Shown here: piece after piece, positions 17,801 through 24,777 of the stretch
Layout: every line of letters begins with the position of its first letter
Numbering within the stretch: position 1 is the first letter of the stretch
Assembly: GCA_041446545.1 (NCBI GenBank)
Contig: JBGOEJ010000012.1
Coordinates: 46,342 to 110,341 of the forward strand
From: Fervidibacter canadensis
Lineage (GTDB): Bacteria; Armatimonadota; Fervidibacteria; Fervidibacterales; Fervidibacteraceae
Direction: 5' to 3'
Length of the DNA: 64,000 nt
The notes under the pieces: model-generated
Told to the model about the DNA's origin: nothing
Seen by the model: only the letters and a program-made list of their open reading frames with translations
The model's database searches: none
Position numbers and translations under genes: made by a program

Positions 17801-19275
17801 ACTGCGTCGGGCGGGTTGCCCGAAAGTTTTGCCTCCATGCGATAGGCGTTCACTTGCAAAACTCCTGTTGCCCAGAACCTGACCCAAATTTCGCTTGCTG
17901 GCAGCAAATCGCTTGGGACTTGAACGGTGTATTCGCCCGAGGGGGCGAACCTTCCGACCTCCCGCCAATTTTTGCCGTCATTGCTCACCTCAACGACCAA
18001 CTGCCCACCTTCGTAGTAGCCAATGACGAAAACCAACGATGCCGTTTCAAACAAAAACGCCCTCGCCCCGCGTCCCTCGTCCCCCGTCCCGCTTAACCTG
18101 TGCCGATAGACGACCCATGCCCCACTTTCTTGCCATCGCTCCGCCATCGGTCCGCCGAGAACCCATCGGTCGGTGTTGAAGCCAGCGGTGTGGGCGAAAA
18201 GCGGACGGCTGTCATTGCTTGAGGAGACTGCGAAATTAGTGATGAAACGGTAAACGCCGTTGCGGATACTTTCCCCTGAGCCAAGTAACACGGGGCAAGG
18301 GGCACGGGAAACGGAATTTAACGGCGATTTTTTCGCTCCAGTGACTGAATAGCGTTGCTCAACATCCCGATGAGACGGCTCAGCATCTCGTCCCTTCCCT
18401 GAACCAATTCCCTCCCCAACAAAGGCAACACCCTTTGATACCAACCTCTCGCTTCCCTCGCTGAACCCTGCGAATAACGAAGGTGCTGAGGATACTCTTT
18501 CACAAATCCCCGCCCGTAGCCTTCCTCTATGTTGGCTGCTATTGAGCCGATGCAACGAACCATTTGCCGAGCGATCTCCCGACCAAGAAAGTCCTTTGCC
18601 CGTCTCTCGCTGTCTTGCCAAAAGAGTTCCCACAACTGCATTGCCAGCCGATAGACCTCCAATTCTTCCAACCTGTCCCTGCGTTCCGCCATTTCCCCTC
18701 GCCTCCTTTTGTCCCTGCTTCCCGTGTCCCTTGTCCCGTGCCCCGTGTCCCACGATTTTATGCACTGCGACGGCTGGCAAAACTTCAATGTCGTCAAAGG
18801 CGATTGTTCCTTTCACATGCCACTGCCCAAACCTCAAAACCGTTTCCATGCCCCGTGTCCCTTGTCCCGTGTCCCGCTCCATTGGTGTGCGGCAAACGAA
18901 TTGGCGCATGTGCCAGTTACCGTCGGCGGGAACATCCCAAGCATCGCGGTTGACCGTTGAAAAGCCAGTGATGGGAGTGCCGCCTGCGCTTTCTGGGGAG
19001 CGGCGGACAAAGAAACGGATGCGATACAACTTGCCCCCCTCGGGTTTCCAACCGACGCATTCCCAAGCGTTGCTGTCGTTACCGTTGCCAGTCACCGAAA
19101 CGCACCGTTTTCCCGTTCGCCCGTAACTTTCCCACTTGCCGGCGCCACCGTTGAGCCGCCAACCGTCAGGGACATTTGTGCCGCTCTCAAAGGAGGGGTT
19201 AGGGAGAAGGTTTTGAGCAAGGGCTGAGGTCAGAAACAAAACGGTTCCGACCATCAACATCCACCATCGCACCAC
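14857..19275 (-). CDS. Giant secreted DUF4091 glycoside-hydrolase-like protein with in-frame heptad insertions
   Basis: A single open frame of 1472 residues. It starts with a signal peptide (MVRWWMLMVGTVLFLTSALA) and a carbohydrate-binding-like jelly-roll (NLLPNPSFESGTNVPDGWR to about residue 170). A second beta domain follows the nested element, and the C-terminal two-fifths is DUF4091-like (VEATRNEYEPFQL-type segment, EWTALYKRLMAPIVEHLKQKGWRKFAYCYWIDEPH with the family's conserved acidic pair). Likely a polysaccharide-active enzyme outside the cell. The frame is peppered with low-complexity inserts made by GGGRCRN arrays (peptides such as RDTGQGTRG, GTGDEGRGAR, DAGRGTRG). Residues about 174-329 coincide with a separate four-helix-bundle gene in another frame. 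The frame may be one protein or a gene whose product is disrupted there. Confidence 0.8.
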   Translation of the reverse strand: MVRWWMLMVGTVLFLTSALAQNLLPNPSFESGTNVPDGWRLNGGAGKWESYGRTGKRCVSVTGNGNDSNAWECVGWKPEGGKLYRIRFFVRRSPESAGGTPITGFSTVNRDAWDVPADGNWHMRQFVCRTPMERDTGQGTRGMETVLRFGQWHVKGTIAFDDIEVLPAVAVHKIVGHGARDKGHGKQGQKEARGNGGTQGQVGRIGGLSAGNAVVGTLLARQRETGKGLSWSGDRSANGSLHRLNSSQHRGRLRAGICERVSSAPSLFAGFSEGSERLVSKGVAFVGEGIGSGKGRDAEPSHRDVEQRYSVTGAKKSPLNSVSRAPCPVLLGSGESIRNGVYRFITNFAVSSSNDSRPLFAHTAGFNTDRWVLGGPMAERWQESGAWVVYRHRLSGTGDEGRGARAFLFETASLVFVIGYYEGGQLVVEVSNDGKNWREVGRFAPSGEYTVQVPSDLLPASEIWVRFWATGVLQVNAYRMEAKLSGNPPDAVGETWYFAVKRDTGQGTRGIRLKVEPKALTDDALLVWLKNEAARGRQITVTLSASKGSFKSVRTTLPPNSEQIVSVPLPQLVAGEQGVTLRVMEGATIVYEAEAKVQKSWIEVGGFGYHIASTDALTLWWCEATYKIGRTTPRPSSCALCPVQMEAARNEYEPFQLVLTPNVPIKRLRLRLEPFTPVKPVPSPKSPVPIWDEVAFIDYVPVTIPTDAWGAVGEFPDPLVPLWRGEEKVIEVTVENLQAGKNQPLWLTVYVPKGVPAGDYRASIQIIEAIGVDNKPVPRPSSPVPIELRVFGFTLPDDTPLRTAYGVHIDNDWHRLKTQEQFRRVFDLYMQTCRRYRISPYTPHAYAPIRWEAKGPRITIDNGLLQLVIDRWQGRVVSVTRGTGQGTRDENARAPRPPSPVPLGGVLPLLEQFEREGVGWEGKGVEWVGAEVIRNVQFVERNGKRVVVDITAERVGSQPARRKFAATVRLTVEAGKPYFAVQLRRIVNTDQVRWRINGYFHLLPPDQKPLSAVNADNFGAWLIASPQIAFGAAGSGFSYSLRINPMTGHPHGDVYRQVGKWLEPNEAWEATDEPMAFVFVWDAGRGTRGAEKREGEAFAESIAQFVERLLKGEITALLESKLQIAEQHEPEFRYDFTEFDAAMSRYIDEFRFNGFNLVILPETLGGYERFTPEWTALYKRLMAPIVEHLKQKGWRKFAYCYWIDEPHTPEQYDLTKRGMVALKEALPGVRRLLTNYVEKFPSPTFYGYVDLWVPILNQFDEQRAKERQALGEEVWWYVCTGPKAPYPNNFIDHPAITHRIRYWMAAKWHLDGDLYWSMTYWRGKGYRLRNPYGDGQSETPEGGYWGNGDGRLLYPPVRQPLPENAEPIIAPPIPSLRLALIAEGIEDYCYFWLLRKLRDAGRGTRGKGHGTRKGRARLLPSQLLKLADEALGALDRLIRSPTDYEQDPKKLHDERRKVAEAIERLANLLGER
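15012..15036 (-). repeat. 25-base GGGAGGGCGAG...GCCGAGCC motif next to heptad array
   Basis: On the reverse strand the motif (starts GGGAGGGCGAG, ends TTTTGCCGAGCC) directly follows the heptad array at 15041-15085. Same order and near-identical sequence as at 15974-15998 and, on the other strand, 32066-32090. Confidence 0.6.
15041..15085 (-). repeat. GGGRCRN heptad array
   Basis: About six 7-base units (G-rich on the reverse strand: GGGACAC, GGGACAC, GGGGCAA, GGGACGC, GGGTCGT, GGGATGC, read in either order). Encodes the DAGRGTRGKGHGTRK peptide near the C-terminus of the DUF4091 protein. Confidence 0.75.
15974..16034 (-). repeat. GGGRCRN heptad array plus 25-base motif
   Basis: Reverse-strand heptads GGGACGC, GGGACGA, GGGACGC, GGGGCGC (16005-16034) followed after a short A-run by the GGGAGGG...GCCGAGTC motif (15974-15998). 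Encodes DAGRGTRGAEKREGEAFAES in the DUF4091 protein. Confidence 0.75.
16571..16638. repeat. Inverted pair of heptad arrays (short MITE-like unit)
   Basis: Left arm 16571-16600 is G-rich on the forward strand (GGGACGG, GGGACGG, GGGACGA, GGGGCGC); right arm 16613-16638 is G-rich on the reverse strand (GGGGCAC, GGGACAG, GGGACAC). About 12 bases lie between, so the unit can fold back on itself. It lies in the DUF4091 frame and encodes TGQGTRDENARAPRPPSPVP. Confidence 0.7.
16922..16950 (+). repeat. GGGRCRN heptad array
   Basis: Units GGGACGG, GGGACGA, GGGGCGA, GGGACGG, G-rich on the forward strand, inside the DUF4091 frame where it encodes PVPRPSSPVP. Confidence 0.75.
17209..17238 (+). repeat. 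GGGACTG-type heptad array
   Basis: Units GGGGACT-GGAGACT-TGGGACT-GGGGACT, a different subfamily (GGGACTG) from the neighbouring GGGACGA arrays. Inside the DUF4091 frame; encodes PVPSPKSPVP. Confidence 0.7.
17350..17380 (+). repeat. GGGRCRN heptad array
   Basis: Units GGGACAA, AGGGCAC, AGGACGA, GGGACGA, G-rich on the forward strand. Encodes TPRPSSCALCPV in the DUF4091 protein. Confidence 0.65.
17747..17772 (-). repeat. GGGRCRN heptad array
   Basis: Reverse-strand units GGGACAC, GGGACAG, GGGACAC, GGGGCAT. Encodes RDTGQGTRG, the same peptide produced by the array at 18850-18876. Confidence 0.75.
18064..18091 (-). repeat. GGGRCRN heptad array
   Basis: Reverse-strand units GGGACGG, GGGACGA, GGGACGC, GGGGCGA. 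Encodes GTGDEGRGARA in the DUF4091 protein. Confidence 0.75.
18288..18753 (-). mobile_element. Candidate insertion element: inverted heptad arrays bracketing a four-helix-bundle gene
   Basis: The left array (18288-18309) is G-rich on the forward strand (GGGGCAA, GGGGCAC, GGGA). The right array (18721-18753) is G-rich on the reverse strand (GGGACAC, GGGGCAC, GGGACAA, GGGACAC, GGG), so the two are inverted. Between them lies one complete gene with its own Shine-Dalgarno; its stop is 8 bases from the left array and its start about 28 bases from the right array. The unit of about 466 bp lies in the DUF4091 gene on the same strand. No transposase is encoded and target-site duplications were not determinable by eye. 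That it is mobile is inference from structure. Confidence 0.55.
18318..18692 (-). CDS. Four-helix-bundle protein (S23/IVP type), nested in the DUF4091 gene
   Basis: 124-residue basic, all-helical protein of the TIGR02436-like family first known from intervening sequences in 23S rRNA genes and related to Avd of diversity-generating retroelements. Typical core: LEVYRLAMQLWELFW (helix 1), EIARQMVRCIGSIAANIEEGYGR (helix 2 with the conserved SIxxNIxEGxGR), YSQGSAREARGW (helix 3) and a last helix LSRLIGMLSNAIQSLERK. ATG 18692 has AAAAGGAGG eight bases upstream, a strong site, so the gene is very probably expressed in its own right although it lies within another open frame on the same strand (frames differ). 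The longer frame from 18797 would add array-encoded residues and is unlikely. Family members probably bind nucleic acid; function here unknown. Confidence 0.85.
   Translation of the reverse strand: MAERRDRLEELEVYRLAMQLWELFWQDSERRAKDFLGREIARQMVRCIGSIAANIEEGYGRGFVKEYPQHLRYSQGSAREARGWYQRVLPLLGRELVQGRDEMLSRLIGMLSNAIQSLERKNRR
18850..18876 (-). repeat. GGGRCRN heptad array
   Basis: Reverse-strand units GGGACAC, GGGACAA, GGGACAC, GGGGCAT. Encodes RDTGQGTRG between the N-terminal binding domain strands of the DUF4091 protein. Confidence 0.75.
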
Positions 19276-19318
19276 TCATCGCCTCCCAAGGGCTGACAAA
19301 GCGTGCTACCGACCTTTG

Positions 19319-21169
19319 TCAACTTACGGCGACGGGGGTGAAGGCACGGGGCATCGCTCCCAACGCCTGCAGCCACTCACATAACTTGCGCCGACGCCAC
19401 TGGTCGTCTTTGGGCAATTGCAAGGGGCGACCGCGAGCGTCCACGATAAACCCGACAACGCCCCCCGTGATTTCCCGTTCCACAACCCGACCGTTCCCTT
19501 CTCCCCCATCAAAACCCCGAACGGGTTGAAAGCGAACGAGCACCGTCTCGTTTTCGTCCAGCGGGAAAAGGCGTAGTTCGCCGAAACGAATGGGTTCGTC
19601 GGTGAGGTTGTATCGGTTACCTGTAATGCTCAGCGTTCCGATGACCTCACCTTCCTTTGCCACGCCTTTCGGTGCCAGCGCCCAACCGAGCCGAACCAAA
19701 CAATCCCGCCAAAACACTTCCATCGCCGCTTCGGGATGAACCGTAGACAAAACACCCAAATGGGGCATCATGAAGATGCTGTCAACGGTCAGTTGGGTGA
19801 AACCTTCGGGTTGCCATGCATCCAAAAGCATTAACGCTGCCTGTGACCTTCTGGGGGCGTGAGATAAAACGCCGCCGCTGCCGATGACCAAATCCAGCGC
19901 CATCATGTCCACGATCGTTTGCCCCGAAACTTCCGCCGTCAAAATGTCGCCAATCGTCCGTTGCACATGGACACCCCTCAAAGTGACGGCGAGTTGCTTG
20001 TGGTGCTCCAGTGAAAGGCGCAACGCTTCGCGGGCAACGGCTTGTTCAATGAGCAAGTCGTTTACTGTTTGAGGGATGGTCGTCGGGCGAATCATCTTGT
20101 TTCGCAGGGCGTTGCGCAACTCCCGCTCGTCCACCTCAAAGGGCACCCAACGCAAGAGGTTCTCCACACCCGCTTCCGCCAACACATTGCCGATGCTGTA
20201 ACTCATCCCCAAGTTCGCCGAGACGGTGCGGTTGAAGACGCCACCAAAGACGCTGAAGACATCTGTCGTCGCCCCGCCGATGTCCACCGCCAACACATTC
20301 AGCCCGTATTGGCGCGCCACTTCCTCTACCAACTTGCCGACCGCCATCGGCGTCGGCATGATGGGAGCGGAAACCCAAGTCGTCAACTTGTTGTAGCCGG
20401 GCGCTTGTTGCATCACATGCTCCAAAAATAACTCGTGGATGGCTTCGCGGGCAGGGGCAAGGTTTTCCCTCTCCAAAGTCGGGCGGATGTTGTCCACGAT
20501 ACGCAGGTCAAAGCGGTCGGCGAGGAGTTGGCGGATGGCATCACGGGCATCCTTGTTGCCTGCAAAAATGACGGGTAAGCGAAAGCCGATGCCTAAACGA
20601 GGTTTTGGGTCGGCAGCGACCAGCAACTCCGCCAGTTCCACGACATGGGTGACAGTCCCGCCATCCGTTCCGCCCGCCAGCAAAACCATGTCAGGGCGCA
20701 AACTTCGGATGCGTTGAATGCGTTCGTAGTCTTTCCGTCCGTCATCAATGGCGATGACATCCATGACGATAGCGCCTGCCCCCAACGCTGCCCGCTGGGC
20801 GCTTTCTGCCGTCATCGTCTTGACGACACCCATCACCATCATTTGCAACCCGCCACCAGCGCTGGAAGTGGACACATACAGGTCGGCGCCAGCATCGTTA
20901 TCGTGGGACGAGGGATGAGAAGCGAAGGACGAACGGAGAAGGACTTTGTTTTCGGCGAGCAAGGTGCGTCCTGTCACCTCTTCCAGTTCCCGCATGGCGT
21001 TCAAGACGCCGATGGTCACATCGTCAAAAGGCGCTTCAACAGTCGTCGGCGCCTCGCCTCGGGCGATCAGGCGGAAACCATCGGCGCCACGCTCAATCAA
21101 GATCGCCTTCGTCGTCGTGCTGCCGCAGTCAGTCGCCAAAATTCGTCTTACCTTCTCCATTTGCTTCAC
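19319..21169 (-). CDS. MutL/GlmL-like protein (glutamate mutase accessory ATPase family)
   Basis: 616 residues of the actin/HSP70-fold family annotated as glutamate mutase MutL or methylaspartate mutase accessory protein. Phosphate-1 motif ATDCGSTTTKA at the N-terminus, then YVSTSSAGGGLQMMV (about residues 98-112), MVLLAGGTDGGT, and a second nucleotide loop NVLAVDIGGATTDVFSV (about 292-308). In characterised systems the protein accompanies B12-dependent mutases or reactivates them; no mutase gene is in the window. The frame starts at GTG 21169; ATG 21160 is an alternative. A weak heptad-like insert (20905-20934) encodes SFASHPSSHD near residue 80. Confidence 0.85.
   Translation of the reverse strand: MKQMEKVRRILATDCGSTTTKAILIERGADGFRLIARGEAPTTVEAPFDDVTIGVLNAMRELEEVTGRTLLAENKVLLRSSFASHPSSHDNDAGADLYVSTSSAGGGLQMMVMGVVKTMTAESAQRAALGAGAIVMDVIAIDDGRKDYERIQRIRSLRPDMVLLAGGTDGGTVTHVVELAELLVAADPKPRLGIGFRLPVIFAGNKDARDAIRQLLADRFDLRIVDNIRPTLERENLAPAREAIHELFLEHVMQQAPGYNKLTTWVSAPIMPTPMAVGKLVEEVARQYGLNVLAVDIGGATTDVFSVFGGVFNRTVSANLGMSYSIGNVLAEAGVENLLRWVPFEVDERELRNALRNKMIRPTTIPQTVNDLLIEQAVAREALRLSLEHHKQLAVTLRGVHVQRTIGDILTAEVSGQTIVDMMALDLVIGSGGVLSHAPRRSQAALMLLDAWQPEGFTQLTVDSIFMMPHLGVLSTVHPEAAMEVFWRDCLVRLGWALAPKGVAKEGEVIGTLSITGNRYNLTDEPIRFGELRLFPLDENETVLVRFQPVRGFDGGEGNGRVVEREITGGVVGFIVDARGRPLQLPKDDQWRRRKLCEWLQALGAMPRAFTPVAVS
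20905..20934 (+). repeat. Degenerate heptad-like tract
   Basis: GGGACGA, GGGATGA, GAAGCGA, AGGACGA: a decayed version of the heptad array inside the MutL/GlmL-like gene, just before its SSAGGG motif. Confidence 0.4.
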
Positions 21170-21269
21170 CCGCTGAAATTATAGAACCGACAAGATGAGA
21201 CAATTGGTGCATAAACCTTTAAGGGGAGGAGCGAAACTTCTGCGAGCACTATGGGCAAAGGATGAAGGA

Positions 21270-21345
21270 TGGCTGGGGCGCCTGGCTTCGAACCAGGGAC
21301 CTCGGGATCCAGAGTCCCGCGTGCTACCAACTGCACCACGCCCCA
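21270..21345 (-). tRNA. tRNA-Gln (anticodon CTG), CCA encoded
   Basis: Reverse-strand cloverleaf of 76 bases. Acceptor arms TGGGGCG and CGCCCCA pair perfectly; the D-arm has GTTGGTAGCAC; the anticodon stem CGGGA/TCCCG encloses loop CTCTGGA (anticodon CTG, glutamine); the T-arm contains GGTTCGAAGCC. The discriminator G and CCA end are in the DNA (21270-21273). The U1-A72 start is normal for tRNA-Gln. Confidence 0.96.
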
Positions 21346-21364
21346 GCCTCTTTTCTGGTGCACA

Positions 21365-21393
21365 ATTATAAACAGCCTGCAGAAATGGCGCAA
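21365..21393 (-). promoter_or_regulatory. Sigma-70-type promoter of tRNA-Gln
   Basis: Reverse-strand -10 TATAAT (21365-21370, perfect) and -35 TTGCGC (21388-21393) with 17 bases between. It lies about 20 bases before the mature tRNA 5' end, fitting a short leader. Confidence 0.75.
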
Positions 21394-21448
21394 TAGGGAA
21401 ACGAGCAAGGGTTGAGGCTTTTATCCGAAAGGATAGGGTGATTTCCTT

Positions 21449-22039
21449 TTGCGTCAAGCATGGTTGTCATTGCTTGGCGTTTTGAGTTTGATAGCCCTGT
21501 TAGCCATAGCGTGGCGGTTTGCTGTTACCTTGACCGCCGTGCCCCGACCTATTACGCCCCCTGTGGGGAAACCTGATGAAGAAGTGTGGGTAACGCAGGG
21601 GCAATTGGTGACAGAGGTGCCAGAGCGCAACGAGGTGTGGACGCTACAGTTTCACCGAGGGCGCTACGATCCCAAAGCGCAGACCGCCCTTACGGAAAAA
21701 AGTGTTTGCCAAGTTAGGCGAAAAGGGCGAATCGTTACCCTCTTTTCTGCTCCCCACATCTTCGTTCGGTTTAAGGAGCGGGTGATGGTGATGGAAGGGG
21801 GTGTTACTGTCGTCGGCAAATTAGCGCGGCTCAAGGTGCAATTGCCCCGCCTGACTTGGGATTGGGGCAATGGGCGTTTGAGGGGTTCGGGACCCATCCG
21901 CTTAGATGGTGAGTGGGTAACAGGCACAGCGGAAGGAATGGAAGGTGACACGACTTTGCAGCGGTTACATCTCCTTCATCCTCAACTTTGCTGGCATCGC
22001 CCAACTCATCGCTCGTCAAGGGGAGCGATAAACCCATGA
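21449..22039 (+). CDS. lptC: LptC-like periplasmic LPS export protein
   Basis: 196 residues with an N-terminal membrane anchor (LLGVLSLIALLAIAWRF) and a beta-rich domain with LptC/OstA-like pattern (VTQGQLVTEV, VCQVRRKGRIVTLFSAPHI, MVMEGGVTVVG). LptC passes lipopolysaccharide from the inner-membrane LptBFG pump to LptA. Similarity is modest; the call rests mainly on its place directly before lptB (stop and start overlap as ATGA) and lptF/G. The start is TTG 21449 with GGATAGGG about 10 bases upstream; no ATG fits better. Confidence 0.65.
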   Translation: MRQAWLSLLGVLSLIALLAIAWRFAVTLTAVPRPITPPVGKPDEEVWVTQGQLVTEVPERNEVWTLQFHRGRYDPKAQTALTEKSVCQVRRKGRIVTLFSAPHIFVRFKERVMVMEGGVTVVGKLARLKVQLPRLTWDWGNGRLRGSGPIRLDGEWVTGTAEGMEGDTTLQRLHLLHPQLCWHRPTHRSSRGAINP

Positions 22040-22764
22040 AAGAAACGGTCTTGGAGGGACGGGAGTTAAAGAAACGCTATCGTCAAAGATGGGTCGTCAA
22101 AGGCGTTTCCCTCCAAGTGAGGCAAGGGGAAGTCGTCGGGTTGCTTGGTCCCAATGGGGCGGGCAAAACGACGACCTTTTACATGCTCACAGGTTTTATC
22201 CGCCCAGACGGTGGGCAAGTGTTCTTTGACGGGCAAGACATCACTGCCTTTCCCATGTATCGTCGCGCCCGTTTGGGAATCAGTTATTTGCCTCAAGAGC
22301 CTTCCGTCTTCCGCAAACTGACCGTGGAAGAGAACATCCGTTTAGTGTTGGAGATGCGAGGCATCCCACCCCATCGGCAGCGAGAAATCACCGAGCGATT
22401 ATTGGAAGAGTTCAACCTCACTCACCTCCGCCACAACTTTGGGCAGGAGTTATCGGGAGGGGAGCGACGGCGGGTGGAGATTGCCCGCGCCTTGGCGACT
22501 GACCCCAAATTTTTGCTATTGGATGAACCCTTCACGGGCGTTGACCCCATCGCCGTGGAAGACCTTCAGCGCGTTATCCTTCAACTCAAACAGAAGGGCA
22601 TCGGCATCCTCGTCACCGACCACAATGTCCGTGAGACCTTGAAAATCACCGACCGCAGTTACATCATCTCTGAAGGCATTATCCGCACCCATGGGACGCC
22701 GCAGGAGATCGTCAATGATCCTCTCGCCCGTCGCTATTACTTGGGCGAAAGTTTTGAACTTTAA
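22036..22764 (+). CDS. lptB: LPS export ABC transporter ATP-binding protein LptB
   Basis: 242-residue ABC ATPase that powers LPS extraction from the inner membrane with LptF/LptG. Walker A GPNGAGKTTTFYMLTG, LptB-typical LGISYLPQEPSVFRKLTVEEN Q-loop region, signature ELSGGERRRVEIARAL and Walker B FLLLDEPFTGVDPIAVEDLQ, plus H-loop VTDHNVRETL. Start ATG 22036 follows AAGGGGAG and overlaps the lptC stop. Confidence 0.95.
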   Translation: MKETVLEGRELKKRYRQRWVVKGVSLQVRQGEVVGLLGPNGAGKTTTFYMLTGFIRPDGGQVFFDGQDITAFPMYRRARLGISYLPQEPSVFRKLTVEENIRLVLEMRGIPPHRQREITERLLEEFNLTHLRHNFGQELSGGERRRVEIARALATDPKFLLLDEPFTGVDPIAVEDLQRVILQLKQKGIGILVTDHNVRETLKITDRSYIISEGIIRTHGTPQEIVNDPLARRYYLGESFEL

Positions 22765-22779
22765 GGTGGGCGTTTCGCC

Positions 22780-23871
22780 ATGACCATCTTAGACCGCTAC
22801 TTGCTGAGAGAGATGGCTAATGCTTGGCTGACAGGGCTGGCAGTGTTTGCCGGCTTTCTTATGGTTGGCGAGGTCTTCAGCAAAGGTATTGAGTTGCTTT
22901 TTTTACTCAAGGCACCTGTCAGTGACGCCTTGCGTTGGTTTTTGTTGGCACTCCCCAACCTTATTGCCCTCAGCCTCCCGATGGCAACCCTTCTTTCCGT
23001 CGTCATGACTATCGGACGCATGAGTCATGACTTGGAAATCGTGGCGCTGCTTTCGGCAGGCATCAGTTTTCGTCGCTTGTTCTTGCCTATTGCAGGAATG
23101 GCAATGGGGGTGAGTCTCTTTGCTTTTTGGCTAAATGCATTTGTCGTTCCGCCCACCTACGGTGCCGCTGATGCATTACTTTGGCGCTATCGGGAGCGGG
23201 GTGAGGGTGTCACCCGAGAAATCCTTATCGCTCAACCGCCCAGCGACCCTCGCTTCGTCTTGGGCGCCCGACGGTTTAACCCCCAAAGGGGGGAGTTGGA
23301 GGGAGTTTGGCTTCTGGAGCGGATGGGGCGAGATGAACGGCTCTACATAGAGGCAGCCTCAGCCCGTTGGGTTGGCAACCGAGTGGAATTTCGGGATGGC
23401 TTCGTCCAACGAATCGCCCCCCTTGACAAGCCCATCATGCGCCAACACTTTTCCCATCTTTCCCGTCTCGTTCCTTTTCGCCCACCCGAAAACTTTGCGG
23501 TTGATAGTAAGCAATTTGCCCCCAACCGATTAAGCCTTCCCGACTTAACTCTCCAAATTCGCTTGATGCAGCGGTGGCAAGTGCCCCGTGAGAAAATCGC
23601 TGACTATGTCGTTGAGTGGCATAACCGCTTCGCATTGTCCCTCAGTTGCTTGATGCTGGCGATGTTGGGGGCACCAGTGGCACTACAATTGAGCCGCAGT
23701 GGCGGAGTCGCCGTCGGCGTCAGCGTTGTCCTTGTCCTCCTTTACTACTTCGCTTGGAATATCGGGACGCTTTTGGCGAAAGCAGGTTCTTTACCGCCTT
23801 TCCTCGGAAGTCACTTTGCCAACTTCCTTAGCCTTTGCGGCTCCATCCTCTTGCTTTACCGCCTTCAATGA
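22780..23871 (+). CDS. LptF/LptG family LPS export permease
   Basis: 363 residues with the LptF/G plan: N-terminal ILDRYLLREMANAWLTGLAVF, three hydrophobic segments, a central periplasmic beta domain (about residues 135-250) and three C-terminal transmembrane helices ending in FLSLCGSILLLYRLQ. Forms the membrane channel with LptB. Only one LptF/G gene is seen; a heterodimer partner could lie elsewhere. It starts 15 bases after lptB, within the same operon. Confidence 0.9.
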   Translation: MTILDRYLLREMANAWLTGLAVFAGFLMVGEVFSKGIELLFLLKAPVSDALRWFLLALPNLIALSLPMATLLSVVMTIGRMSHDLEIVALLSAGISFRRLFLPIAGMAMGVSLFAFWLNAFVVPPTYGAADALLWRYRERGEGVTREILIAQPPSDPRFVLGARRFNPQRGELEGVWLLERMGRDERLYIEAASARWVGNRVEFRDGFVQRIAPLDKPIMRQHFSHLSRLVPFRPPENFAVDSKQFAPNRLSLPDLTLQIRLMQRWQVPREKIADYVVEWHNRFALSLSCLMLAMLGAPVALQLSRSGGVAVGVSVVLVLLYYFAWNIGTLLAKAGSLPPFLGSHFANFLSLCGSILLLYRLQ

Positions 23872-24034
23872 CCCTGTCGTCATAATTGCCTAAAGGCACA
23901 AAAGCGCTCAAGGATGCGGGAACGGGCGAATAGGGAAGCGGCGTTTTATCAAAGTGGCTGACGGTGAGGCGACCCGACGAAGTTGAGGATGGGGCGGCAA
24001 ATTTTTAAGGCGCGACAAAAGGAGGGCTTTCAGC

Positions 24035-24739
24035 GTGCGCTGGCTGAAAGGCTTGTGGCAATCCTTTTGCGATAACTTCGTCTCCCATGTTCTGGTCGTG
24101 CCCGAGCGAGACCCAGCCGCCCGAACGGGGTTTTTCGGTTGGCTGGAAATCCTCCTTTGCTACCCTGGCGTCCACGCCATCTGGCTGCACCGCATCGCCC
24201 ATTGGCTTTGGAACTTAGGCGTCCCCGTGTTGCCGAGGTTTTTGTCGCACTTGAACCGATGGCTGACGGGGATTGAAATCCACCCAGGAGCGAAAATCGG
24301 CAAGGGCGTTTTCATTGACCACGGCATGGGCGTCGTCATCGGCGAGACGGCAATTGTCGGCGACAATGTGACGCTGTATCAGGGCGTCACTTTGGGCGGG
24401 ACGGGAAAAGAGCGGGGGAAGCGCCATCCGACGGTCGGCAACAATGTCGTCATCGGAGCGGGAGCGATCGTCTTGGGCAACATCACCATCGGCGACAACG
24501 CCCGCATCGGTGCTGGTTCTGTCGTTATCAAGCCCGTGCCACCCAATGCCAGCGCCGTCGGTGTGCCTGCAAAGGTTGTCAGCATCAATGGCGTCCGCGT
24601 GGAACCGTTAGCCCATGACCGCCTTCCCGACCCGCAAGCGGAGATGTTTCGCCAGTTGCAAGCGCAAATTGATGAACTGCGCGCCCGCTTGGAAGCAATG
24701 GAGCGCCAACGCGTGCCCGACAAAGCACCTCGCGATTGA
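24035..24739 (+). CDS. cysE: Serine O-acetyltransferase
   Basis: 234 residues. Acetylates L-serine with acetyl-CoA, the first step of cysteine synthesis. The left-handed beta-helix hexapeptide region contains the family blocks PGVHAIWLHRIAHWL, FIDHGMGVVIGETAIVGDNVTLYQGVTLGG and KRHPTVGNNVVIGAGA. A C-terminal coiled coil (LQAQIDELRARLEAMERQR) replaces the usual short tail. GTG 24035 follows AAAGGAGGG. The next gene overlaps its end. Confidence 0.93.
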   Translation: MRWLKGLWQSFCDNFVSHVLVVPERDPAARTGFFGWLEILLCYPGVHAIWLHRIAHWLWNLGVPVLPRFLSHLNRWLTGIEIHPGAKIGKGVFIDHGMGVVIGETAIVGDNVTLYQGVTLGGTGKERGKRHPTVGNNVVIGAGAIVLGNITIGDNARIGAGSVVIKPVPPNASAVGVPAKVVSINGVRVEPLAHDRLPDPQAEMFRQLQAQIDELRARLEAMERQRVPDKAPRD

Positions 24740-24777
24740 TTGCCATTTGCGCTGGACAAAAGGGGGACAGGTTAGCA

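Noticed and set aside
18318..18797. Longer 159-residue version of the four-helix-bundle protein
   Set aside because: The extra N-terminus is array-encoded low-complexity sequence, while ATG 18692 has an excellent ribosome binding site and matches the family start.
15041..18876. Heptad arrays as a CRISPR array
   Set aside because: Units are 7 bases, directly tandem, without unique spacers, and lie in coding DNA; no cas gene is present.
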